Of a stretch of DNA of 5,305 bases, positions 1 through 5,304 are shown piece by piece. This DNA is from CAYSBK01 sp964429265 (GTDB lineage Bacteria > Planctomycetota > Phycisphaerae > Sedimentisphaerales > Anaerobacaceae): contig CAYSBK010000159.1 in assembly GCA_964429265.1 (NCBI GenBank), positions 1 to 5,305 on the forward strand, in the 5' to 3' direction. The notes beneath the pieces were generated by a model, which was not told where the DNA came from, ran no database searches, and saw only the letters and a program-made list of their open reading frames with translations. How positions within the stretch are numbered: position 1 is the stretch's first letter; each line of letters starts with the position of its first letter. The translations under genes were made by a program, and so were the position numbers.

Positions 1-3
1 CCC

Positions 4-32
4 TTGATGGTTCCCGGCAAATATGCTATATT
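4..32 (+). promoter_or_regulatory. sigma70-like promoter of a candidate small RNA
   Basis: A -35 box TTGATG (4-9) and a -10 box TATATT (27-32) are separated by exactly 17 bases. The -10 box matches five of six consensus positions and the -35 box four of six. The predicted start is near position 39. No start codon with a ribosome-binding site follows, but a structured stretch ending in a terminator-like hairpin does. This is a sequence match only. Confidence 0.5.
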
Positions 33-38
33 CTTACC

Positions 39-143
39 GGACGTAGAGTTGCCAAGACAGCAACTCTGGCCGTAGGCTTTTGCCCGTCGTCTTGATACTA
101 ATCGGGTCCTGTGCAAGTAACCTTGCACAGGACCCTTCTCTTT
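39..143 (+). ncRNA. candidate small structured RNA, family not recognised
   Basis: A predicted transcript of about 105 nt begins 7 bases after a good -10 box and ends in a terminator-like hairpin. Its 5' part folds into an imperfect hairpin: 45-52 pairs with 60-67 (8 bp, loop 53-59). This stem can be extended by T44-G68 and, across a two-base bulge (69-70), by 41-43 with 71-73. A minor GGC-TTTT-GCC hairpin lies at 75-84, and 85-103 is mostly unpaired and could be a target-pairing region. The start and end are inferred. It does not match 4.5S/SRP RNA, 6S RNA, tmRNA, RNase P RNA or a riboswitch class I can recognise. Instead, 41-73 could be the structured end of an upstream gene's transcript, since a frame is open from base 1 to a TAG at 73-75; the separate promoter argues against that. 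Confidence 0.4.
104..143 (+). terminator. intrinsic terminator hairpin
   Basis: Positions 104-117 (GGGTCCTGTGCAAG) pair perfectly with 122-135 around a four-base loop TAAC, giving a 14-bp stem. TTCTCTTT follows on the plus strand, an imperfect U-tract. On the minus strand the stem is followed by GATTAGTATC, which is not U-rich. It is therefore best read as ending plus-strand transcription, although it may also slow transcription from the tRNA operon that approaches from the right. Confidence 0.65.
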
Positions 144-244
144 GGCAGCCGGTTCAACCGGATCAACCACAAACTTCGGGCGGTCAGCTTTGCCGGCCTG
201 CAAATCGCAACGCTACAACTGCAACCCAACCCCTCCCCGCCAAC

Positions 245-317
245 TACCCCCAAGGGGAGTCGAACCCCTGTCTCCAGGATGAGAACCTGATATCCTAGGC
301 CACTAGACGATGGGGGC
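245..317 (-). tRNA. tRNA-Glu (anticodon CTC)
   Basis: The minus strand gives a full 73-nt cloverleaf. The acceptor stem GCCCCCA pairs with TGGGGGT (G1 opposite U72). The D arm contains GTCTAGTGGCCTAGGAT. The anticodon loop TTCTCAT sits on stem TCAGG/CCTGG, the variable loop has four bases, and the T arm is AGGGG-TTCGACT-CCCCT. Anticodon CTC reads GAG, so the product decodes glutamate. The discriminator is A73 and CCA is not encoded (GTT follows), so a CCA-adding enzyme is needed. It lies 7 bases downstream of the tRNA-Met gene, surely in the same transcript. No U-tract terminator in its own direction is evident. Confidence 0.95.
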
Positions 318-324
318 ATCACAT

Positions 325-398
325 TAGCGGCGGTTGGATTCGAACCAACGACCCTGGGCTTATGAATCCCATGCTCTAACCAACTGAGCTACGCCGCC
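325..398 (-). tRNA. tRNA-Met (anticodon CAT, elongator type)
   Basis: The minus strand gives a 74-nt cloverleaf. The acceptor GGCGGCG pairs with CGCCGCT (G1 opposite U72). The D arm is GCTCAGTTGGTTAGAGC, the anticodon loop TTCATAA, the variable loop GGGTC, and the T arm GTTGG-TTCGAAT-CCAAC. Discriminator A73 is present and CCA is not encoded. Initiator features (a C1-A72 type mismatch, three G-C pairs next to the anticodon loop) are absent, so elongator Met is preferred. A tRNA-Ile read through lysidine-modified CAT cannot be fully excluded. The innermost anticodon-stem pair is an A31-G39 mismatch. It is the first gene of the tRNA pair, with its promoter at 418-447. Confidence 0.93.
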
Positions 399-417
399 GC
401 CGTTTTCAGGCCGCTGA

Positions 418-447
418 AATATAACGGCTTCCCCGCTGCGATGTCAA
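418..447 (-). promoter_or_regulatory. promoter of the tRNA-Met/tRNA-Glu operon
   Basis: On the minus strand a perfect -35 box TTGACA (447-442) is followed after 18 bases by TATATT (423-418); read as TTATAT the spacing is 17. The predicted start is near 411, about a dozen bases before the tRNA. The bases between -10 and the start are GC-rich (CAGCGGC), which in stable-RNA promoters is associated with stringent control. Upstream of -35 lie A/T tracts (448-471) that could act as an UP element. Both regulatory readings are inference. Confidence 0.75.
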
Positions 448-472
448 CCCTTTTCGTTCCTGGAAAATTCCC

Positions 473-501
473 TTGTAATCTGGGCCTGCCGCTTGTATAC
501 T
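473..501 (+). promoter_or_regulatory. promoter of the FHA-ATPase-CvpA operon
   Basis: A -35 box TTGTAA (473-478) and a -10 box TATACT (496-501, five of six consensus positions) are 17 bases apart. The predicted start is near 508, giving a leader of roughly 33 bases before the ATG at 541. The promoter diverges from the tRNA promoter; the two -35 boxes are 25 bases apart and may share upstream elements. Its position rules against a TTG start at 493, which would lie inside the -10 region. Confidence 0.55.
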
Positions 502-529
502 TCTTGGGCGTACACGGGTGCGGGCTGTG

Positions 530-534
530 AAAGG
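530..534 (+). promoter_or_regulatory. ribosome-binding site fixing the FHA gene start
   Basis: AAAGG lies 6 bases before the ATG at 541, a normal spacing. No comparable site precedes the in-frame TTG at 493. This supports the shorter protein that begins MEVRVVVFN. Confidence 0.55.
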
Positions 535-540
535 CAGCTT

Positions 541-969
541 ATGGAGGTACGAGTTGTTGTATTCAATAAGGGCCGAACGCGGAAAACGCTCCAATTGTCG
601 CAAGAAGTAACGGTAATAGGCCGGCGTTCCAGTTGCCAGCTTCAGGTTCCCCGTGCCGAGGTATCCCGCCGCCATTGCGAGATCCGGCAACGGGGGCAGG
701 AACTGCAACTTCGCGACCTGGGCTCGCGCAATGGTACCTATCTCAACGGCAAGCCCGTTACCGAAGCGATCATAAAGCCGGGCGACCGGCTGAACGTCGG
801 CCCCGTAACATTTGTGTTCCAGATTGACGGTAAACCGGAGAAAATCGGTTCTCCACAAAAGCTCAAGATCAAAGGCGACTCCGCAAAGCCCGGCACCGAC
901 GACCTGCTTGGCGAAGAACTCGACGCCTCCGACGAGTTGGCCGAATTAGAGGATAGCGGTTCACTATAG
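541..969 (+). CDS. FHA-domain protein with acidic C-terminal tail
   Basis: This 142-residue protein is a single forkhead-associated domain plus a tail. Characteristic residues are G27-R28 at the start of the phosphopeptide face, S42-R43-R44-H45, and LGSRNGTYLNG at 60-70 with N64-G65. A strand GDRLNVGPVTFVF follows at 81-93. These are the residues that bind phosphothreonine in known FHA domains, so the fold should be competent to bind a phosphorylated partner. Residues 96-142 look disordered, first basic (KLKIKG) and then strongly acidic. There is no signal peptide or membrane segment, so it should be cytoplasmic. It is the first gene of the operon, 41 bases before the ATPase gene, suggesting that it recruits or regulates that ATPase in response to Ser/Thr kinase activity. 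No kinase gene is visible here, so the partner is unknown. Start chosen at ATG 541 on ribosome-binding site and promoter position. Confidence 0.9.
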   Translation: MEVRVVVFNKGRTRKTLQLSQEVTVIGRRSSCQLQVPRAEVSRRHCEIRQRGQELQLRDLGSRNGTYLNGKPVTEAIIKPGDRLNVGPVTFVFQIDGKPEKIGSPQKLKIKGDSAKPGTDDLLGEELDASDELAELEDSGSL

Positions 970-1010
970 CACGGGCAGCTTAGGCCCTGTGTCTGGTTAG
1001 AGGAAGCGAG

Positions 1011-2534
1011 GTGGTCGTGCCGTTTAATCCGCTCAAATTGTTATTACTTGTCGGCTGGTTTTACTTGTGCCTTTACTGCGTCCAGCGCACGCAGTTCAGC
1101 GCTTTGGTACCGAAAAGGCACAAGCCCGTCGCCAACCTCGTTACCCTATTTGTCGGCCCGCTGCTGCTGATGGCGCTTGCGGTCATAGATGCGGTCAGGC
1201 AGTCCAGACACGGCAGCAACACCACCTTGGCCATACTCGCAGCTCACTTGCGCACTGCCCTGTCAACCATCAGACTCGCAAAAACCAATACGCCTCGCAA
1301 GGAGAAGATTCGCCTGCTCGACTCGTCGGGCCGTGGTATCAAGGAAATATACGGGCGGGGCAAAACAAGTCGGCACCAGCAGCACATCCTCGACCTGACC
1401 GAACAAATTGTCTTCGACGCCCTCGAGGACGGAGCCAGCGACATCCTCATAGACCCTGCCGACAGCAATGTTCACACCGTAAGATTCAGGGTCGACGGCG
1501 TTCTTCGCAACGTCCGCCGGCTTGATGCCGATACGGCTCAGGCCGTAATCAACAGTATCAAGGCCGCTGCAAATATGGATATATCCGAGCGCCGAAGGCC
1601 ACAGGACGGCGCGTTTACCGCCCGTACGTCCGACACGACCGCCGCCTTTCGCGTGGCAAGTGCGGGCGTCGTGCACGGCGAAAAACTCTCGATAAGAGTC
1701 CTGAATCAGAACATTTCCACGTTTACCCTCGACAGCATCGGCCTGTCCGGCAAGCAACGCGCCCTCATCCGCAATGCCATCAAAAAGCCTTCAGGAATGA
1801 TTCTCCTGTGCGGCCCCACCGGCAGCGGTAAAACAACGACGCTTTACGCGATGCTGAACGAAATAGACTTCTACACCCGAAACGTAATCACCGTCGAAGA
1901 CCCCATCGAATGTGTCCTGCCGAACTGCAGTCAGATCGAGGTCAACCCCCGCGCAGGAATCACCTTCGCAAGCAGCCTCCGAAGCATCCTCCGCCAGGAC
2001 CCCGACGTCATCTGCGTCGGCGAAATCCGCGACGAGGAAACCGCCGCCATAGCCCTGCGGGCCTCTCAGACCGGCCACCTCGTTCTCGCAACGATTCACT
2101 GTGATACAAACGCCGCCGCCATCGTTCGCCTGATGGACCTCGGAGTCAGTGAGCTGCTGATGGCTTCCGGCCTCAGCGTGCTGACCTCCCAGCGGCTGGT
2201 CCGACGCTTGTGCCAGAGATGCAAAATCAAAGCCCAACCCACCCACGCCGAGATTGCAGAGTTTCGCAGAAAAGGCATCAACTACGCAGGTATGTACCAG
2301 CCCAAAGGCTGCCGACAGTGCAACGACACCGGCTACCGCGGCAGGATCGGAATCTTCGACATCCTCGTGCTCGACGACAAGCTCAAGGCACTTATCGCAA
2401 AAAAGGAACTTTCGGTCGAAGCCCTCAAAACCGAGGGCGAAAAGAAAGGAAAATCAAATCTCTATAAACAGGCTCTGAAACTCGTGGTAACCGGCGTCAC
2501 GAGTCAGGATGAACTGAAACGCGTTCTGGGATAA
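1011..2534 (+). CDS. GspE/PilB-family ATPase with predicted N-terminal membrane anchor
   Basis: This 507-residue protein belongs to the type II secretion/type IV pilus assembly ATPases, hexamers that power pilin or pseudopilin assembly at the inner membrane. Visible motifs are GASDILIDP (141-149), ISERRRPQDG (191-200), Walker A GPTGSGKT (268-275), Asp box VITVEDPIE (292-300), Walker B region RQDPDVICVGEIRDEE (328-343, E338), and His box TGHLVLATIHCDT (354-366, H356 and H363). The tetracysteine zinc site is C401/C404 and C434/C437, a mark of GspE/PilB rather than the retraction ATPase PilT. The usual N-terminal GspE/MshEN domain is not visible. Instead there are two hydrophobic stretches, about 8-24 and 42-61, then a basic linker. 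The GTG start has AGGA at 1001-1004, six bases upstream; GTG 1017 is an alternative. The gene is four bases from the CvpA-like gene. No PilC, pilin or secretin is nearby, so the substrate is unknown. Confidence 0.9.
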   Translation: MVVPFNPLKLLLLVGWFYLCLYCVQRTQFSALVPKRHKPVANLVTLFVGPLLLMALAVIDAVRQSRHGSNTTLAILAAHLRTALSTIRLAKTNTPRKEKIRLLDSSGRGIKEIYGRGKTSRHQQHILDLTEQIVFDALEDGASDILIDPADSNVHTVRFRVDGVLRNVRRLDADTAQAVINSIKAAANMDISERRRPQDGAFTARTSDTTAAFRVASAGVVHGEKLSIRVLNQNISTFTLDSIGLSGKQRALIRNAIKKPSGMILLCGPTGSGKTTTLYAMLNEIDFYTRNVITVEDPIECVLPNCSQIEVNPRAGITFASSLRSILRQDPDVICVGEIRDEETAAIALRASQTGHLVLATIHCDTNAAAIVRLMDLGVSELLMASGLSVLTSQRLVRRLCQRCKIKAQPTHAEIAEFRRKGINYAGMYQPKGCRQCNDTGYRGRIGIFDILVLDDKLKALIAKKELSVEALKTEGEKKGKSNLYKQALKLVVTGVTSQDELKRVLG

Positions 2535-2538
2535 CACC

Positions 2539-3132
2539 GTGGTCTTCTGGATAGGCATATTGGTCGGCGGATTGTTCGCTTGGCTTGCATTCAGGCTGGG
2601 CTTTTACTCAACCTGGGCGATAAGCTTCAATATCGTCCTCGCGGTCTATCTCGGGCTTCTCGCAGGCCCCGTCCTTATTGAACTGGTACCCGCCGCCGAC
2701 ACCGGCGCCTACGGCACCGCCCTGGCCGTCCTGACAACGGCAGCGGCCGCCTTCGTCGTCCTACACTGCATCTGCTACACCTTCATCACCGGCCGATTCA
2801 ACGTGACTTTACCCTCACTCCTGGACAATCTCGGCTCGGTAGTGCTCGGCTTCTGCGTAGGCTTCCTGGTCTGGAGCTTCATAGCTTTCCTGGTCTACAT
2901 CAGCCCCATCGCGAAGAATAACCTCGCACGTACCGTCGGCTTCAACCAACACGCCAGGGAAACCGTCACCGCCAATCTGAACTGGTGGTGTGGAATCGTC
3001 GATCGCTTCACCGCCCACCCCAACCGGCCGACCGTCTCAAAGCAAATCGAGCAACTACTGAAGAACGCCCATCGAACCCACGACCCTAACGCCCCGCACG
3101 CCGATACACCTGAACCAAATCAGCCCCGCTGA
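2539..3132 (+). CDS. CvpA-like four-helix membrane protein
   Basis: This 197-residue inner-membrane protein has four predicted transmembrane helices at about 3-22, 26-48, 60-84 and 97-121. The spaced glycines of helix 4 (LDNLGSVVLGFCVGFLVWS, 95-113) resemble the CvpA family, named for a protein needed for colicin V production; its biochemical role is unsettled. The remainder (122-197) is soluble, contains a tryptophan pair (149-150), and ends in a Pro/His/Asn-rich tail that looks disordered. It starts with GTG four bases after the ATPase stop codon, with only GGGA (2528-2531) as a weak ribosome-binding site, so translation is probably coupled to the ATPase gene. It may form the membrane partner of that ATPase (inference). 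Family assignment rests on topology and the glycine pattern and is moderate; an unrelated four-helix protein is possible. Confidence 0.72.
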   Translation: MVFWIGILVGGLFAWLAFRLGFYSTWAISFNIVLAVYLGLLAGPVLIELVPAADTGAYGTALAVLTTAAAAFVVLHCICYTFITGRFNVTLPSLLDNLGSVVLGFCVGFLVWSFIAFLVYISPIAKNNLARTVGFNQHARETVTANLNWWCGIVDRFTAHPNRPTVSKQIEQLLKNAHRTHDPNAPHADTPEPNQPR

Positions 3133-3150
3133 TGCCCAGCCCTTGTCCTA

Positions 3151-4962
3151 TCAGCTCCGAGACTGGTCGAGGATGAGGTCTTTCACTCTTTCACTCGGCA
3201 GGTTCAATGCCCCATAAGCCGCCGCCGCGGCACTTCGCAGACTTGGGTCAGCCTCCTTCGAACCCACCAGCGAGTATATCCCGTCTATGCTCGCCTCGTC
3301 GAGCAGGCTGCCGTGCATCTTTGCCGAACGCCCCAGGGATTCAAATGCCGCTATCCGCAACTCCACCGGGTTGTCCCCCTCAAGTGCCACCGCCGCAATC
3401 GCCCGCTGCGCATCCGGGCTCTCAAGATACGCCAAAACCTCGCACGCAACATCCTGAACGTCAGGCCGCCGAATCTCCGTCGCCTTCACCAGCGTATCAA
3501 GAGCCGGCATCAAATCAATCACGGTATTACGACTCACCGCCACTTGTCGCATGACATTCAGCGCCCGCACCGCATACTGCTCGGCCAATTGTCGGTTCCA
3601 GCCGCCCTGCTCCTCCTGTCCTCCCCCAAAAAGCTCCCCAAGAGCCTCGCTGAGCGTCTCGGTAACAAGCCCACGCTGCAGAAACATCTCTCTCGGACCC
3701 GCCGCCGCAATCGCTATCGCCGCGCTGTATCTTACCGCTCGGTCCTCGAATCTCAGCGCCTCCACCAGCGGCTGCCGCCCGCCAAGCTGGTAAAACAGCG
3801 ACTTCTCCCCCGCCGTAACCGCCAACGCCTCCACCGCCCCCAGCGCCACGTATGCATTCTTATCCTTCAACGCACGAGCCAGCGCCTGGTGCAGATACTG
3901 AGGCCCGGCGGTTGTGGCATACGTGATGGCGTCGGCGTGGCCCGGCCCAAAATACCTTGGCATCGCAACGTTCGTCGACTCGGCCTTGAAAAAAGCCGCT
4001 ATCCACAACCCGATCGCACGCCCGAACGCCTCGTCCGCCTTCAACGCCCACTCGCAGCACCGCATCGCCATCAGTTCGTGAAAATACGCCTTGTCCACCT
4101 GCTCCCTGGTCAGTTTCTGCTTCTCCGCGTCCCAGAACCATATATTGGCAAAATCCGCATCCGCCGCCGGCGCAAGCGACTCCGAATGGTAATAATAATC
4201 CTGCCCCAACTGGTAGAATAACTCCGCGGCCGTCCGGCTCAGCCCCGCCGGGTTTATCTGCCTGATGCTGTCCGCCGCAAGCCTCCTTAACTGCGGCGAT
4301 TCCTCCTTCTCGACCACGTACTTCAAATACGGCAGGCCCTGAGGATACTGAATCCTACCCAGCGCCCGGATCACCTCGGCCTTAACGTGCGTGTTCGTCG
4401 TCTGCAACGCACTAACCAACGGCCTGATCGCCGGCCTCGATAACTCCGGCAACGCCTTTATTATGTTGGGCCACTCGTCCTTGCGCTGCGGGTCCCCCAA
4501 CGCATCCAGCATGAACGGCACCGCGTACTCACCGCTCTGCTTGAGACGCTTCACGGCCAGCAAATAACCCCGGTCGGTGGTGCTGAGCTTCTTCACCTGC
4601 TCGTAGATAAGATGCGCGTCGCTGCGCTTGAGAAGTCTGCCCTTCTCGACTATGCCCCATAGCTGCTGCGCCAACTCAGCCAGCTCAGGGTCATGCTTGT
4701 TTTCTTTGGCGCGGGCCAGCAGCATTTCTGCCTGCCTGCTGCGCCTGCTGAGCTCCAGCAGCTCAACCGGGTCCGGGTTCCGCTGGATTATCGCCTGCGC
4801 ATAGGCCTTCGCCAGGTCAAGCCGACCGATAAGACTGTAGTGCAGGAAATCCTCCCAGTCCGCCGACAGGCTCCGCTCTTCAGCCGAACAAAACCCGCCC
4901 GATATGATTACCACCACCAACAGCGCCCCCAACGGCGCCGCAAAATTGCCTCGCTTAACCAT
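3151..4962 (-). CDS. exported HEAT/TPR-like helical-repeat protein
   Basis: This protein has about 603 residues. An n-region VKRGN, a hydrophobic core (about 7-24) and a small-residue site FCSA/EE at 24-28 form a Sec signal peptide. No lipobox is present, so it is probably periplasmic. The mature part is helical: TPR-like pairs at about 38-88, HEAT-like repeats at 147-238 (for example AVPFMLDALGDP and AIRPLVSALQ), TPR-like helices at 245-330 (ELFYQLGQDYYYHSESL), HEAT-like repeats at 356-423, and further ones at 486-588. Such scaffolds bind proteins; no catalytic motif is visible and I do not recognise a named family. ATG 4962 is preferred because GGGAG lies nine bases upstream; ATG 4983 would add seven residues but has no visible ribosome-binding site. 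The gene converges on the CvpA-like gene with an 18-base gap and is not part of that operon. Confidence 0.87.
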   Translation of the reverse strand: MVKRGNFAAPLGALLVVVIISGGFCSAEERSLSADWEDFLHYSLIGRLDLAKAYAQAIIQRNPDPVELLELSRRSRQAEMLLARAKENKHDPELAELAQQLWGIVEKGRLLKRSDAHLIYEQVKKLSTTDRGYLLAVKRLKQSGEYAVPFMLDALGDPQRKDEWPNIIKALPELSRPAIRPLVSALQTTNTHVKAEVIRALGRIQYPQGLPYLKYVVEKEESPQLRRLAADSIRQINPAGLSRTAAELFYQLGQDYYYHSESLAPAADADFANIWFWDAEKQKLTREQVDKAYFHELMAMRCCEWALKADEAFGRAIGLWIAAFFKAESTNVAMPRYFGPGHADAITYATTAGPQYLHQALARALKDKNAYVALGAVEALAVTAGEKSLFYQLGGRQPLVEALRFEDRAVRYSAAIAIAAAGPREMFLQRGLVTETLSEALGELFGGGQEEQGGWNRQLAEQYAVRALNVMRQVAVSRNTVIDLMPALDTLVKATEIRRPDVQDVACEVLAYLESPDAQRAIAAVALEGDNPVELRIAAFESLGRSAKMHGSLLDEASIDGIYSLVGSKEADPSLRSAAAAAYGALNLPSERVKDLILDQSRS

Positions 4963-4971
4963 CTCAGGCAT

Positions 4972-4976
4972 CTCCC
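4972..4976 (-). promoter_or_regulatory. ribosome-binding site deciding the helical-repeat protein start
   Basis: GGGAG on the minus strand is nine bases before ATG 4962. It abuts ATG 4971 directly, too close for use, and lies inside the reading frame of the upstream ATG 4983. The region before 4983 (TGCGAATAGACG) has no purine-rich site. Starting at 4962 also puts Val-Lys-Arg right at the front of the signal peptide, as expected. Confidence 0.5.
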
Positions 4977-5111
4977 AAAACATCGTCTATTCGCAGCCCG
5001 CCGGCGCGGAACGACGCCTACACCAAACACCTCGCCCACAAATCCGGGTTATTGGCACGACCTCCGGCGCGGCTGAGCCACTTTATTCGCGTAACTGTGC
5101 ACACCATATGC

Positions 5112-5140
5112 ATATTACAGAAAACCAGCGCTTCTGTCAA
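5112..5140 (-). promoter_or_regulatory. promoter of the exported helical-repeat protein gene
   Basis: On the minus strand a perfect -35 box TTGACA (5140-5135) precedes TAATAT (5117-5112) by 17 bases. The predicted start is near 5105, leaving a leader of about 120-143 bases. A 10-bp palindrome ATATGCATAT (5106-5115) overlaps the -10 box, and TGTGCACA (5096-5103) lies just beyond the start; either could be an operator, without proof. Confidence 0.65.
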
Positions 5141-5193
5141 CCCCAAACCCGGCCAACCGCGAACCCCCACCGGCTACGGCTCCGCCCGGGCCC

Positions 5194-5304
5194 TCACCTT
5201 CGCCGCTGTCGCTGCCGGCGCTTGTGCATCGACTCGCCGGCGAGGCTACTGGCCGATAATACGCGGTTTAGGCCCGAAAATCGCCCCCAGACCTCGAAAA
5301 AACC
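5194..5304 (-). CDS. possible C-terminal end of a gene running in from the right edge
   Basis: The minus-strand frame is open from the window edge (5304) to a TGA at 5194-5196, giving 36 codons. The visible peptide includes FFEVWGRFSGLNRVLSASSL and ends in a very basic tail, HKRRQRQRRR. Most codons end in G or C, as in the neighbours. An open frame of this length occurs by chance fairly often in GC-rich DNA, so support is weak. I recognise no family. If real, its stop is 53 bases upstream of the -35 box for the helical-repeat gene, on the same strand, with no clear terminator between. Confidence 0.28.
   Translation of the reverse strand, partial: GFFEVWGRFSGLNRVLSASSLAGESMHKRRQRQRRR

Noticed and set aside
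1..75. Plus-strand frame open from base 1 to TAG at 73-75 (and another frame open to 95)
   Set aside because: About 24-31 codons open to the edge is expected by chance, the frames overlap a good promoter and a stable hairpin, and no recognisable protein end is seen.
149..161. CCGGTTCAACCGG inverted repeat
   Set aside because: Stem of six with a one-base centre, too tight to fold as RNA, and no promoter or gene start is next to it; not enough to call an operator.
80..298. Plus-strand frame with a lipoprotein-like start (VVLILIGSC)
   Set aside because: It would start at TTG without a ribosome-binding site, run through the 14-bp terminator-like hairpin and then antisense through the tRNA-Glu gene. 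The lipobox resemblance is best seen as chance.
493..540. N-terminal extension of the FHA protein from TTG 493
   Set aside because: The start would lie in the -10 region of the operon promoter, upstream of the predicted transcript start, and has no ribosome-binding site; ATG 541 has one.
406..858. 150-codon minus-strand frame overlapping the tRNA promoter and FHA gene
   Set aside because: It covers the divergent promoter region and is antisense to a clear FHA domain; no ribosome-binding site or recognisable domain was seen.
1263..2246. Minus-strand frames of about 150-165 codons
   Set aside because: They lie opposite the conserved ATPase motifs and have low-complexity, domain-free translations.
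3313..4221. 302-codon plus-strand frame
   Set aside because: It is antisense to the helical-repeat gene, very rich in Arg, Leu and Pro, shows no domain, and reflects the codon bias of the true gene.
5222..5260. Possible plus-strand promoter (TTGTGC ... GATAAT)
   Set aside because: The boxes are 27 bases apart, far from the usual 16-19, and no suitable -35 lies at the right distance.
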